A stretch of 42,288 nt of DNA from contig NZ_CP098326.1 of NCBI RefSeq assembly GCF_023639785.1, positions 1 through 42,288 on the forward strand, written 5' to 3'. Both the position numbers and the translations under genes were made by a program. Shown here in pieces: positions 1 to 6,590 of this stretch. Below the pieces are notes generated by a model. The model was given only the letters and a program-made list of their open reading frames with translations, did no database searches and was not told the origin of the DNA. The stretch's first letter is position 1. Each line of letters begins with the position of its first letter. This DNA is from Leclercia adecarboxylata. GTDB taxonomy: Bacteria > Pseudomonadota > Gammaproteobacteria > Enterobacterales > Enterobacteriaceae.

Positions 1-185
1 GCGCGGCGCCCACTGCGCACCCCCGTGGGGGACGTGCGGCAGCTGCGTGGCGGAAAGGGGGTTCTGGCTTAGCAGGGAGGGGGGTTGGCCGGGCGCGCCG
101 GTCAGCGCCGCAGTTTCCGGCGATTTGCGGCCGGTGTCCGGTGGAGTCCGGCGCGGTCGCCTTCCATGCCCTGACGGGCATAAAA
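1..185 (-). repeat. Inverted partial CUP element, part 1 (continues from 42150-42288)
   Basis: Reverse complement of the GC-rich distal part of the CUP elements at 27280, 29787, 33719 and 37554. It runs from the GGGGGTGCGCAGTGGGC stretch to the conserved ATGCCCTGACGGGCAT palindrome near 168-182. The promoter half of the element (the AGTCAA/ATTATC boxes) is absent: sequence diverges just after 185. Together with 42150-42288 it forms one continuous inverted copy across the circular junction. No gene is supported here. Confidence 0.9.
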
Positions 186-202
186 ATTGTTTCCTGTGTG
201 TC

Positions 203-238
203 TATAGCAAGACGGGCCTGTAGAGGCCCGTTTGTCTT
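203..238. terminator. Hairpin terminator next to repA
   Basis: Perfect stem ACGGGCCT-GTAG-AGGCCCGT (about 212-231) followed on the plus strand by TTGTCTTTT. It lies just beyond the repA stop codon at 239. The T-rich tail fits plus-strand transcripts best; for the leftward repA transcript it would give a stem without a clean U-tract. Confidence 0.55.
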
Positions 239-1120
239 TTAAGGTATTTTGTACGGTATAGGGGGAGGTGACGAATAAAGTAAAATACCACCCTTAACCT
301 GCTGAACTTTAGCGGCCGGATATACAGCCAGTACATCTTTCAATGCTGGAAGGAAACTTTTTTTGAAATCTTTATCGGGGTCTTTCCCTTTATATTCCTG
401 AGCAAACTGATCGCGCAGGTTAGCCCAATAAAGTAAAACGGGGCGGCCTTCAATTCGGTGAAGCCGATGGGCCAGCCAGGCATAAATATCAAGCGCCAGG
501 GCAGATCCCTTTAGTGCGCTAAGCGCGCGGTTATCCAGTGGCACAGCGCTTTCCAGCAGCCCTTTATAATAACCTTCAGAGAGTACCAGCAAGCCCGGCC
601 ATAGCGATTGTTGCCCGCTATCTTCGTTTCTTAACCACGCATCGAATTGCTCAACTGGCTGGCCGTTATACGTCCGGCCTCGAAAACCGAGCTGAAGCCT
701 ACAAGCGGCCAGGGCGTGCATTTGCGTTCTGAGAGTTTTATGCCTGGCGCCTTGCGGTTCCATTCCTAATATCTTCAGAAATTCATTAGCACTACTGCCA
801 ATTTTTATTTCACGGGTTTTATTCCGTAATGCGAATGACGACACCCAGGCCATAGCAAGGCGCGGCATAGGGCCGTATGGTAAGCACTGTTCTACTGGTC
901 CGTTGCCTTCATCAAGCCAACCGGCTTGCACAACAAGCCAGGCATCCCCGGAGCGGCGCATAAATTCGCGGCCTTCTGGTTTTGAACGTGGTAAACCTAC
1001 CTGGCACAAAATTGAATGGGTAAAGGCCAGGTCGTTCCCTTTTGGGGGGTCTTGCTTTATTAGTGCCGATGCTTCGACAGTTTTAAGTTGCTTCTTAGAA
1101 AGCGGTTTATCCTCTGCCAT
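239..1120 (-). CDS. repA: RepA plasmid replication initiator
   Basis: A 293-aa basic protein resembling the plasmid RepA family (PF04796 type, as in IncW pSa/R388-like initiators). The recognisable core is about residues 75-250: the LAMAWVSSFALRNKTREI segment, the LRTQMHALAACRLQLGF stretch and the LDIYAWLAHRLHR region typical of these DNA-binding proteins. It should bind the G-rich iterons at about 41898-42017 and recruit host DnaA, DnaB and DNA polymerase III. The ATG at 1120 lies two bases after the resolvase stop codon, so repA is probably translationally coupled to the resolvase. The family call rests on recalled sequence character; the IncN subtype (N, N2, N3) cannot be fixed by eye. Confidence 0.85.
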   Translation of the reverse strand: MAEDKPLSKKQLKTVEASALIKQDPPKGNDLAFTHSILCQVGLPRSKPEGREFMRRSGDAWLVVQAGWLDEGNGPVEQCLPYGPMPRLAMAWVSSFALRNKTREIKIGSSANEFLKILGMEPQGARHKTLRTQMHALAACRLQLGFRGRTYNGQPVEQFDAWLRNEDSGQQSLWPGLLVLSEGYYKGLLESAVPLDNRALSALKGSALALDIYAWLAHRLHRIEGRPVLLYWANLRDQFAQEYKGKDPDKDFKKSFLPALKDVLAVYPAAKVQQVKGGILLYSSPPPIPYKIP

Positions 1121-1122
1121 AG

Positions 1123-1722
1123 TTATTCCTTCCCGGCCTCTTTAGCTAAAGGCTTATTGCTATTTGCATAGCGATAAATAGTCATACGCGAAACGTTGAA
1201 TCTTTTGGCAACAGCGTTAACTGTCATTTCAGGGTCGGCAAGCAAAATATTTATTTGCTTAATATCATCTTCTGAAAGCGCCGGTTTTCTTCCTCCAACG
1301 CGGCCCCTTGCGCGCGCAGCTGCCAATCCTGAGCGTGTTCGTTCTATATTTCGGTTACGCTCAAAAGCTGAAAATATAGCCATCAAGTGCGTATAGATTT
1401 CGCCTATTACGGGTGCGCTCGTATCTATTCTGTCTTTGATAGCAATAAACGTGATGCCGCGCTTTTTCAGATCGTCAAGCATTGTAATGACTTGGGCCAG
1501 TGAGCCGCCGAGCCTGTCCAGCGCCCATACAATGAGCGTATCGCCTTCACGCAATGCCTTCAGGCAGTTCTCCAGCTCCGGGGCGCCTTTGCTTTCACGC
1601 TTCGGGCCGCCGCGTGAAATCTGTTCCTGATAAATTTGCTCACACCCGGCTTTTTTTAGCTCATCAACCTGATGGGCTACATCTTGGAGATGCGTTGATT
1701 TTCGCGCATAACCAATTTTCAT
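1123..1722 (-). CDS. Serine resolvase (multimer resolution; R46 Per-like)
   Basis: A 199-aa small serine recombinase. The N-terminal resolvase domain (residues 1-140) begins KIGYARKST with the candidate nucleophile Ser9. It continues with the WALDRLGGSL motif near residue 67 and the FERNRNIERTRSGLAAARARGR arm. A C-terminal helix-turn-helix (about 150-185, TVNAVAKRFNVSRMTIYRYA) binds res. R46 is known to carry a Tn3/gamma-delta-like resolvase for plasmid maintenance, which suits this gene's position beside repA. The ATG overlaps the stop codon of the upstream 47-codon gene (ATGA), and repA follows two bases later. The likely target is the intergenic region 1863-2000, which has spaced inverted repeats. 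There is no transposase nearby, so it serves the plasmid and not a transposon. Confidence 0.9.
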   Translation of the reverse strand: MKIGYARKSTHLQDVAHQVDELKKAGCEQIYQEQISRGGPKRESKGAPELENCLKALREGDTLIVWALDRLGGSLAQVITMLDDLKKRGITFIAIKDRIDTSAPVIGEIYTHLMAIFSAFERNRNIERTRSGLAAARARGRVGGRKPALSEDDIKQINILLADPEMTVNAVAKRFNVSRMTIYRYANSNKPLAKEAGKE

Positions 1723-1862
1723 TTTTGGGATGCACCCTTACCGGCGTCAACAGCAACCGGTTGGACTGATTCGATAGGCGTACCGTCAGATACTAGATAC
1801 AGCATTCCAACAAACCCCAGAACAACGATTATGAAACCAACCATTAAAGCTATTCTATTCAT
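1719..1862 (-). CDS. 47-aa single-pass membrane peptide upstream of the resolvase
   Basis: Short open frame starting ATG at 1862 behind a strong ribosome site (GGAGG, 5 bases before the ATG). The product begins MNRIALMVGFIIVVLGFVGM, one hydrophobic segment covering about residues 4-23, followed by a short polar tail ending GKGASQK. Its TGA stop overlaps the resolvase ATG as ATGA, the usual sign of translational coupling. I do not recognise the family. The good Shine-Dalgarno, coupling and membrane segment support a real gene, the first of the leftward operon leading to repA. It could also act mainly as a leader that sets resolvase/repA translation. Confidence 0.6.
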   Translation of the reverse strand: MNRIALMVGFIIVVLGFVGMLYLVSDGTPIESVQPVAVDAGKGASQK

Positions 1863-2000
1863 TAAGCCTCCGATTTTGTTACATGGTTATTGTTACATTG
1901 AAACTGTAACGAGTTTTGTGACGATTTGGAAGGAATTTTGGTACGAATTAACAGCTTTTGAGCTATGTCACAAAAACCATCGTTTATGTTACTTGTTTTG
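1863..2000. promoter_or_regulatory. Candidate res site / leftward promoter region
   Basis: AT-rich intergenic DNA between the divergent resolvase and MazEF operons. It holds inverted repeats of the sort seen at resolvase sites: GTTACA-N7-TGTAAC at 1892-1910, a further TTGTTACA at 1878-1885, and TTTTGTGAC (1914-1922) facing GTCACAAAAA (1967-1976). The placement beside the resolvase suggests res plus the operon promoter. I could not pick a convincing leftward -35/-10 pair. Confidence 0.45.
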
Positions 2001-2056
2001 TATCAACAATGTTGACACGGTGCAGGAGGGGGTACTAAGATGATGTATCAACATTT
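2000..2056 (+). promoter_or_regulatory. Promoter and operator of the MazEF/membrane operon
   Basis: The near-perfect palindrome GTATCAACA-A-TGTTGACAC (2000-2018) covers a consensus -35 TTGACA (2012-2017). An 18-bp spacer leads to the -10 TAAGAT (2036-2041). A second copy of GTATCAACA lies at 2045-2053, just downstream. Toxin-antitoxin operons are normally repressed by their antitoxin, so MazE is the obvious candidate ligand; that link is inference. Confidence 0.55.
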
Positions 2057-2082
2057 GCGAAACAATAGAGATTGTGGATTTT

Positions 2083-2361
2083 ATGTCTGACTTAAAGGTG
2101 TATGCGCAAAGAAATCAAGGATGGCTAAAACCCGTAGCATGGGGGGTAGGACTGTTTTTCTTTTATCTGGCCGTAAGAGGGATAGGCTCTGGAAACAGTA
2201 TCTTTGGTCTTTGGATTCCTCAGGCGTGGGTCATTTTTAGTTTCATGGCCGCAAGTTTTAAAGCAATGAATGTAGATACTAACTCTGCGCGAATTATGAG
2301 ATTCGCGGGCCACTCAATAGCCATAGGGTTATTGGTTCTCTTTGTAAATTCAGGAGCGTAA
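2083..2361 (+). CDS. Small inner-membrane protein, first gene of the MazEF operon
   Basis: About 92 aa from ATG 2083 (a GTG at 2074 is the alternative; neither has a strong ribosome site). Hydrophobic segments lie near the residues beginning VAWGVGLFFFYLAV, AWVIFSFMAA and HSIAIGLLVLFV, giving two or three membrane passes. The family is not recognised. It ends two bases before mazE, so it is in the same transcript. With the 124-aa and 112-aa membrane proteins below, it brackets both genes of a toxin-antitoxin pair. Confidence 0.6.
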   Translation: MSDLKVYAQRNQGWLKPVAWGVGLFFFYLAVRGIGSGNSIFGLWIPQAWVIFSFMAASFKAMNVDTNSARIMRFAGHSIAIGLLVLFVNSGA

Positions 2362-2363
2362 TT

Positions 2364-2609
2364 ATGGCGCAAGTAACCGTCAAAAAATGGGGTAATAGCC
2401 CTTCAGTAAGACTGCCAGCTGCAATAGTTCGCGCTGCATCGCTACACGTCGATGATGTGGTAGAGCTTTCAGTAGAGGATGGGAAAATTACGATTATTCC
2501 TGTAAGAACTAAAGAATATACGCTCGAAGCATTAATGGCAGCTGTATCGGGTGAGAATATTCATGATGAAGTTGATTTTGGTAAGCCTGTTGGTAGGGAG
2601 CTATTGTGA
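2364..2609 (+). CDS. MazE-type (AbrB-fold) antitoxin
   Basis: An 81-aa protein with the SpoVT/AbrB swapped-hairpin signature at residues 1-45 (QVTVKKWGNSPSVRLPAAIV, then VVELSVEDGKITIIP). A C-terminal acidic tail (about 55-81) is of the kind that neutralises MazF toxins. It should bind the toxin encoded at 2990-3316 and repress the operon. Unusually, it is not directly followed by its toxin: a 124-aa membrane-protein gene intervenes, with its GTG overlapping the mazE TGA by four bases. Confidence 0.85.
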   Translation: MAQVTVKKWGNSPSVRLPAAIVRAASLHVDDVVELSVEDGKITIIPVRTKEYTLEALMAAVSGENIHDEVDFGKPVGRELL

Positions 2610-2980
2610 TAACTGAAATTAAATACATTCAACTCATTGCATCTGAGAGTGGAACCTATTTATTTGCCCTAATGATGGTTGTTGGTATGGGTGCGGTATT
2701 CGGTTTCGCAATGACAAGACTGTTTAAGAACTTTTTTGCTAAAGCGGCAGTTGTTATATTTTCGCTGGCTGTGGCTGTTTTTATGTTCATAGGCTTCTTA
2801 AGCCCTAAATCCACTTATGAAGAAATGGTTAACAAAAAAAACAATATCGATTATGCCTTAAAAAATTGCAAAGTCGATGCTTTAGATGCTCAGCAGGGTG
2901 GGTTCTTAGGTGTTGATAAAGATGCCTGGTCTTGTCCAGACGGAGTAACCCGTTATCTTCCTACTAAGTACAGAAAATAA
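2606..2980 (+). CDS. Membrane protein inserted between antitoxin and toxin genes
   Basis: A 124-aa protein starting GTG at 2606, overlapping the mazE stop, with GGGAG about six bases upstream. Two clear membrane segments fall at about residues 18-38 (LFALMMVVGMGAVFGFAM) and 47-66 (AAVVIFSLAVAVFMFIGFL). A soluble C-terminal part of about 55 residues follows, with two Cys and the motif WSCPDGVTRYLP. I do not know the family. The tight coupling to mazE and the 9-bp gap to mazF make it part of the operon and not a stray insertion. Confidence 0.65.
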   Translation: MITEIKYIQLIASESGTYLFALMMVVGMGAVFGFAMTRLFKNFFAKAAVVIFSLAVAVFMFIGFLSPKSTYEEMVNKKNNIDYALKNCKVDALDAQQGGFLGVDKDAWSCPDGVTRYLPTKYRK

Positions 2981-2989
2981 GGATCATAA

Positions 2990-3316
2990 ATGACAAGGTG
3001 CGTTCCTGAAGCTGGCGACGTGGTATGGCTGGATTTTGACCCACAGGCAGGCCATGAGCAGGCGGGACACAGGCCAGCGTTGGTTATAAGTCCTGCAATT
3101 TATAACGGCAAAATAGGGCTGATGATTTGTTGTCCTATGACAACAAAAATCAAAGGGTATCCGTTTGAGGTTCTGGTTAGTGAAGATAGTGTGGTATTAG
3201 CTGATCAGATTAAAAGCCTGGACTGGAAGAAGCGAGGTGCCGTTAAGAAAGGGCGAGTGCCTGACAGTGTTCTGGCAGAGGTTCGCGCTAAAGCAAAAGC
3301 ACTAATTGGAGGATAA
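2990..3316 (+). CDS. MazF/ChpBK-type mRNA interferase toxin
   Basis: A 108-aa protein with the PemK/MazF fold. GDVVWLDFDPQAGHEQAGHRPALV (residues 8-31) is the canonical beta-barrel start, including the GxxQxxxRP-like catalytic strand with Arg28. PMTTKIKGYPFEV matches the loop after strand 4, and VLADQIKSLDW is the usual antitoxin-contact and active-site helix region. The family cleaves mRNA at short specific sequences and arrests growth when the labile antitoxin is lost, stabilising plasmids. It appears full length and intact. Its antitoxin gene lies one gene upstream. Confidence 0.88.
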   Translation: MTRCVPEAGDVVWLDFDPQAGHEQAGHRPALVISPAIYNGKIGLMICCPMTTKIKGYPFEVLVSEDSVVLADQIKSLDWKKRGAVKKGRVPDSVLAEVRAKAKALIGG

Positions 3317-3317
3317 A

Positions 3318-3656
3318 ATGAAGGAATCAGAACAAAGCCAGCAGGAAAAAAAAGAAGTCAGAATGATTAAGTTGGTAATGGGTGGGCTTATCGCACTGGT
3401 TGTCATTGGGATACCTGCGCTTGGCTTCATGAAGTTCATTTTTCTGTTATGGTTTTTAGCTATTGTTTTATCAATGACTCTTGCCTTTCGGCGATTGCCT
3501 AAAAATAAAGACAATCAAATCCCCATGATGATGCTGGGTGGATTCATCGGTATAATCATTGGCGTATGCGTTGTTATATATTCCGTACACGAATTAAATG
3601 AAGCGTGTGACGTTCCTGATGATGGTATTACAAAAGCTCTTATTTGCTATCGTTAA
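3318..3656 (+). CDS. Membrane protein downstream of mazF
   Basis: 112 aa from ATG 3318, behind GGAGG at 3309-3313, one base after the mazF stop codon. A lysine- and glutamate-rich head (residues 1-17) is followed by a long hydrophobic block at about 20-62 (two segments) and another at about 75-95. The C-terminal tail is periplasmic or cytoplasmic, with two Cys. The family is not recognised. It is the last gene of the five-gene operon 2083-3656. Confidence 0.6.
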   Translation: MKESEQSQQEKKEVRMIKLVMGGLIALVVIGIPALGFMKFIFLLWFLAIVLSMTLAFRRLPKNKDNQIPMMMLGGFIGIIIGVCVVIYSVHELNEACDVPDDGITKALICYR

Positions 3657-3693
3657 TACTTTGACTGGTGATATGTAAGGTTACGTGTTGTTA

Positions 3694-3727
3694 GATTTGA
3701 CCTGGCCGCAAACGGCCAGGTGTAGTA
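3694..3727 (+). promoter_or_regulatory. Hairpin/promoter-like site before the 83-aa gene
   Basis: A perfect stem ACCTGGCCG-CAAA-CGGCCAGGT (3700-3721) with no T-tract, so not an ordinary terminator. TTGACC at 3697-3702 could be a -35 with TGTAGT about 18 bp downstream as a weak -10. In that case the hairpin is the promoter spacer and may be an operator. This is tentative. Confidence 0.35.
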
Positions 3728-3747
3728 CGCAAGATCAGGAGTTTTAT

Positions 3748-3999
3748 ATGCGGATTAACGTTGATGTTTTTGCTAAGTTATTAAACGTTAAGCCTGGTGA
3801 GATAGTTTGGGCCGTAAACCACGGCAATAAGATTGATGGGATGGAACTGCCCCCTAGTCAGCGGGGTATTAAAAACGTTCGGTATAAAGGGCCAAATTCT
3901 CTTACTTTCGAAGTCACAGCCGCAATGAATTTTGCAAAAGAATTTAATGCACGTAAGGGAAAGGCTGGCAGTCGTAATTTAGGCACTCGCAAAGAGTGA
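3748..3999 (+). CDS. Small unknown protein before ArdR-like gene
   Basis: 83 aa from ATG 3748, with AGGAG about eight bases upstream. An in-frame upstream extension to 3685 has no ribosome site and crosses the 3700-3721 hairpin, so I reject it. The product starts MRINVDVFAKLLNVKPGEIVW and is soluble with a basic C-terminus (KEFNARKGKAGSRN). I do not recognise a family. The 23-base gap to the next gene indicates co-transcription with the ArdR-like gene. Confidence 0.55.
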   Translation: MRINVDVFAKLLNVKPGEIVWAVNHGNKIDGMELPPSQRGIKNVRYKGPNSLTFEVTAAMNFAKEFNARKGKAGSRNLGTRKE

Positions 4000-4022
4000 T
4001 TATTATAGCGAGGTAAATAATC

Positions 4023-4505
4023 GTGATCGAGGAAAGCAGGAACATCGCCACACAGTGGCGGCAAGCCAATCAGGAACACATGGGCGGTGTGGTGCTACTC
4101 TGGCAAGGTGCTGCCTATGGATGGAAAAATGAGCTGCGCGATCCGCAGCACGAACAGCCCGGCGCGGTTGCTGTCGATGAAACGGGATGCGTATTTGTGG
4201 CCGAGGGGGGTAACGAATACGATGGTGCGAGATGCTGGGTCGCAGCCCCGGCCAACGATCCTATCCAGATTGCCAGGATGATTGATGGCCTGAATGGTAA
4301 GGACTTCGCTATGCTGACCGAAAGCGAATTACTGCACTTCCGCCACCTTCAACGCGTGGGGCGTAAGTGGGGCGTTCGTGTATGGGTCGAGGTCTTGGAT
4401 CATGATGGATTGATACAGGATGAACTTGCGGCCGCGTCACTGGAGCAGCGCGAGGTAATCTTTCGGCGGCTTCGCACTGAGGTTGGTGTGAGATGGCCGG
4501 ATTGA
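4023..4505 (+). CDS. ArdR-like protein
   Basis: A 160-aa soluble protein starting GTG at 4023, with GAGG nine bases upstream. The segment GGVVLLWQGAAYGWKNELRDPQHEQPGAVAVDE, followed by VFVAEGGNEYDGARCWVA, resembles proteins annotated as antirestriction protein ArdR in conjugative plasmids and integrative elements. That resemblance comes from memory and I could not check it. In pKM101, ArdR was reported to influence expression of the antirestriction (CUP) genes rather than to block restriction directly. Here it lies outside the leading region and away from the CUP modules. Its 3' end converges on the Mrr-like nuclease gene. Confidence 0.55.
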   Translation: MIEESRNIATQWRQANQEHMGGVVLLWQGAAYGWKNELRDPQHEQPGAVAVDETGCVFVAEGGNEYDGARCWVAAPANDPIQIARMIDGLNGKDFAMLTESELLHFRHLQRVGRKWGVRVWVEVLDHDGLIQDELAAASLEQREVIFRRLRTEVGVRWPD

Positions 4506-4526
4506 GGGACAGGGCCGCATAGGTAT

Positions 4527-5099
4527 TCATTGCCCCGCGAATGCTCTTAAACGACTCGCCAGCCTGGTATCGCCTTCGACCAGGCTTATTAACGCTTCTC
4601 CGCTGATGATCATCACCCGCTTATGTGCTTTGTATGCTTCAAGCGTCTGTTTTCTGGTTTTCCCTGTGTGGCAGAAAACAGCATAGCTGTTGTTCTTTTT
4701 CGCCAGCGCGTCCAGCTGCTGAATGTGTGCCGTCGAAACCCAGGATGAATAACGTTTGGCCTGAATGAGAAATTTGCGGCCGTCAATGTAAAACCGGCCA
4801 TCAATGCCGCCATCGCCGGTGTATTTCGCATTCCTGGTGATCTCAAATCCGGCATCTTCAAACGCATGTAACAGCAGTTCTTCGAATACAAAGGGGTCTA
4901 TTTTCCGCAGGTAGCTAATTTTTTGAGGGAAGCCCGGCAGTGTCTTTATACGCTCCAGCACTCGCCGCGCGCTTTGCTGTTTCCTTTTATGGCGCCGGTG
5001 CCGTACTGATCGCCTGAAGAATAGAGTGGCGAGCAGCACAATGGCGCCGCAAACCCAGAGAAAAAGGTTTTCTACAGTTGGGAAGGGGATCATGTTCAT
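4527..5099 (-). CDS. Membrane-anchored Mrr-type endonuclease-like protein
   Basis: 190 aa. One N-terminal membrane segment (about residues 11-29, LFLWVCGAIVLLATLFF) is followed by a basic stretch (about 30-50). A restriction-endonuclease-like Mrr_cat domain follows at about 70-175: FVFEELLLHAFEDAGFEI, then GDGGIDGRFYIDGRKFLIQAKRY. That is the D...(Q/E)xK core of the PD-(D/E)XK fold, with Asp101-Gln115-Lys117-type residues all present. The family cuts DNA, often modified DNA. It is the last leftward gene after korB-kleE-kikA-lipoprotein, but a strong terminator (5120-5142) lies just upstream, so expression may depend on read-through. Its role (defence against rival DNA, or DNA processing at the membrane) is unknown. 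Confidence 0.7.
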   Translation of the reverse strand: MNMIPFPTVENLFLWVCGAIVLLATLFFRRSVRHRRHKRKQQSARRVLERIKTLPGFPQKISYLRKIDPFVFEELLLHAFEDAGFEITRNAKYTGDGGIDGRFYIDGRKFLIQAKRYSSWVSTAHIQQLDALAKKNNSYAVFCHTGKTRKQTLEAYKAHKRVMIISGEALISLVEGDTRLASRLRAFAGQ

Positions 5100-5119
5100 A
5101 GTGGGCTTTCTGAGGGTAA

Positions 5120-5142
5120 AGAAAAGGGCGGTTTAACCGCCC
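5120..5142 (-). terminator. Intrinsic terminator between lipoprotein and Mrr-like genes
   Basis: Reading leftward, GGGCGG-TTAAA-CCGCCC (5142-5126) is followed by TTTTCTTT. It is a textbook leftward terminator seven bases after the lipoprotein stop codon and about 20 bases before the nuclease ATG. It should limit nuclease transcription from the kor promoter. Confidence 0.8.
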
Positions 5143-5148
5143 TGGTGA

Positions 5149-5460
5149 TTAGCGACGGCTGTAAACCTGCCATGAAGCGCTACCTGACTGATTCTGGCAA
5201 ATCCGCCCGTAAAGTACGGTGCCCGTCGAATAGCGGGCGCCGTTCAGATAGCAATAGCCGCTGGATTGCAGCAGTTCGTTGCGCAGCTTTTCTTCCTGCT
5301 TTGAGAGCCGGGACTCCGCAGACTGCAAACGAACGGATAATTCGTTAATCTGGCGTTGCTGGTTGTTCAGCTGACTTTGCATAGCATTACCCTTATCCTG
5401 GCTGACGCAGCCGGTTAAAAGGACTGTACAGGCTAATGCACCGAATATAATTTTTTTCAC
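5149..5460 (-). CDS. Small outer-membrane-type lipoprotein with coiled coil
   Basis: 103 aa starting GTG at 5460, with AAGGAG five bases upstream. The signal peptide ends in the lipobox LLTGC (lipidated Cys18). Residues 25-65 (QLNNQQRQINELSVRLQSAE...) form a Gln/Leu-rich coiled coil. The C-terminal part (GYCYLNGARYSTGTVLYGRIC) resembles the short two-Cys DUF1496-type domain. It is probably periplasmic, lipid-anchored and trimeric. It follows kikA in the kor operon, a usual position in IncN plasmids; the function is unknown. Confidence 0.7.
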   Translation of the reverse strand: MKKIIFGALACTVLLTGCVSQDKGNAMQSQLNNQQRQINELSVRLQSAESRLSKQEEKLRNELLQSSGYCYLNGARYSTGTVLYGRICQNQSGSASWQVYSRR

Positions 5461-5505
5461 GTTGGCTCCTTATATTGAGATATTTCCTAATTAAATTCTG
5501 TTCGC

Positions 5506-5820
5506 TTATAAACGAACTTTTCCGTATTTGCTGATTATCTGACTAATCATTGACTGGTTGCTTCCACCTTCACCATTATCCGGGCATTCATTAAGAAAAG
5601 CCTTCCTGGCGTCCTTCGTGTGATTGGGTAAAAAACCATGCTTGTTCTTTTTCACAATGTTGAAGAATGCGGCTTCCGCACTATTACACTCACTTCCTCC
5701 GCTATCGCCGGTAAGTTTACCCGCCATGCACATAATAACTTTGCAGGGATCTTCAGCATGGCTTGCAGGCAGATAAAGCAGGCTGCCTGCGGCTATCAAA
5801 GGTATGATTAATTTCTTCAT
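5506..5820 (-). CDS. kikA: KikA (TrbM/KikA family periplasmic protein)
   Basis: 104 aa with a signal peptide (residues 1-22, cleavage after SHA). The mature part has four conserved Cys (DPCKVIMCMAGKLTG, ECNSAEAAFF, FLNECPDN), the TrbM/KikA signature. KikA of pKM101 is the product linked to killing of Klebsiella recipients and is co-regulated with the mating apparatus. The ATG overlaps the stop codon of the upstream KleE-like gene (ATGA). The length matches the family. Confidence 0.85.
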   Translation of the reverse strand: MKKLIIPLIAAGSLLYLPASHAEDPCKVIMCMAGKLTGDSGGSECNSAEAAFFNIVKKNKHGFLPNHTKDARKAFLNECPDNGEGGSNQSMISQIISKYGKVRL

Positions 5821-6161
5821 TGCTTTGTCCTTAACAGTTTCTTCAGATATACACTCGCCAGAATGTTAGTTGCGGTAAGTAACAATAATAATAACGCCGC
5901 GTTATATATAGATTTGTAACCTATATCGTCTGCGATATATTCGACAACAAAAACAATAATCGTTAAAATTGCGAAAAACTTGATTAACTTTCCAGTAATT
6001 TTCTTAACGATATAAACGACTGAATAAGAGCCGGATTTGATGATGCTGGCGAGTAACCTGATCGCATGGACACGGAATTTTCTTAAAATGGGCGGAATGG
6101 AAGATGCCTTTTTCTTCTTTCTGCCTTTTTGTCTTTCTGCAAAATCAATAACTTCGCCCAT
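5817..6161 (-). CDS. KleE-like membrane protein
   Basis: 114 aa. A short cytoplasmic head MGEVIDFAERQKGRKKKK is followed by a basic amphipathic region (20-55) and two membrane segments at about 60-78 (FFAILTIIVFVVEYI) and 86-105 (IYNAALLLLLLTATNILASV). The architecture, a VI(D/K)F-type head followed by a hydrophobic C-terminal half, resembles KleE of IncP plasmids. The sequence similarity is modest and the assignment is tentative. It has a good ribosome site (GGAGG) and lies 15 bases after korB, coupled to kikA. Confidence 0.5.
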   Translation of the reverse strand: MGEVIDFAERQKGRKKKKASSIPPILRKFRVHAIRLLASIIKSGSYSVVYIVKKITGKLIKFFAILTIIVFVVEYIADDIGYKSIYNAALLLLLLTATNILASVYLKKLLRTKQ

Positions 6162-6176
6162 TTCAATATCCTCCGG

Positions 6177-6482
6177 TTATATCTTCAGATCATCCAGCGA
6201 TATGCCACTGTCAAGCAGCTCTTTGAGCCAGGTTGGTCTGCGGCCAGTCCCGGACCAGGTATTTTCTGCGTTCCTGGGATCGCGGTATTTGGCCGGTCTG
6301 TTTTCTCTGGGATTGCCTGCGCCCTGCATCTTCATGGCTTCCAGGCTGATGCCAGAATCCAGTTTTGCGGTTAGCCAGGCCGGGCGCTTCCCTATACCAG
6401 TCCACGTATTAAAAGGGTTATCCGGGTCACGATACACGGGTTCGCCTTTGGGTCGTTTTTCTGATTTCAGGGGAACCAGCAT
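6177..6482 (-). CDS. korB: KorB, H-NS-like double-domain repressor
   Basis: 101 aa from ATG 6482, chosen because GGAAGG precedes it and because the promoter lies inside the longer frame (ATG 6548 or TTG 6554). The product contains two tandem copies of the H-NS C-terminal DNA-binding motif: YRDPDNPFNTWTGIGKRPAWL and YRDPRNAENTWSGTGRRPTWL, each ending LDSGISL. H-NS itself has a single such unit. In pKM101, KorB acts with KorA to repress the tra and kik promoters. It is divergent from traL, with one shared operator region at 6555-6578. Confidence 0.8.
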   Translation of the reverse strand: MLVPLKSEKRPKGEPVYRDPDNPFNTWTGIGKRPAWLTAKLDSGISLEAMKMQGAGNPRENRPAKYRDPRNAENTWSGTGRRPTWLKELLDSGISLDDLKI

Positions 6483-6536
6483 CACCTTCCTTCCTTCAGC
6501 GGTTTTCTTTTCGTTTCTTCTTGACACGATCTCATT

Positions 6537-6590
6537 AGCCCTTATCATAAACAAAAGTCGTCGAAATTACAATTACGCGGTGAAACGTAA
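6537..6590. promoter_or_regulatory. Divergent korB/traL promoter region with Kor operator
   Basis: Leftward promoter: -35 TTGTAA, 17-bp spacer, -10 TATGAT (about 6573 down to 6545), reading into korB. The spacer contains AAGTCGTCGAAATTACAATT (6555-6574), one arm of the larger palindrome at 12931-12960. The rightward promoter for traL probably uses TACAAT at 6569-6574 as -10. Placement of the operator in the overlapping promoters fits repression of both directions by Kor proteins. Confidence 0.7.

Noticed and set aside
1123..1722. Transposon resolvase as evidence of a Tn3-family element
   Set aside because: No transposase, no 38-bp terminal repeats, and the gene is coupled to repA, so it is backbone multimer resolution.
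1831..2043. 70-codon rightward frame between resolvase and MazEF operons
   Set aside because: It overlaps the leftward 47-aa gene and the candidate res/promoter DNA, with no ribosome site.
4309..4530. Leftward 73-codon frame opposite the ArdR-like gene
   Set aside because: Antisense shadow with Pro/Arg-rich nonsense composition; the rightward frame has family-like sequence.
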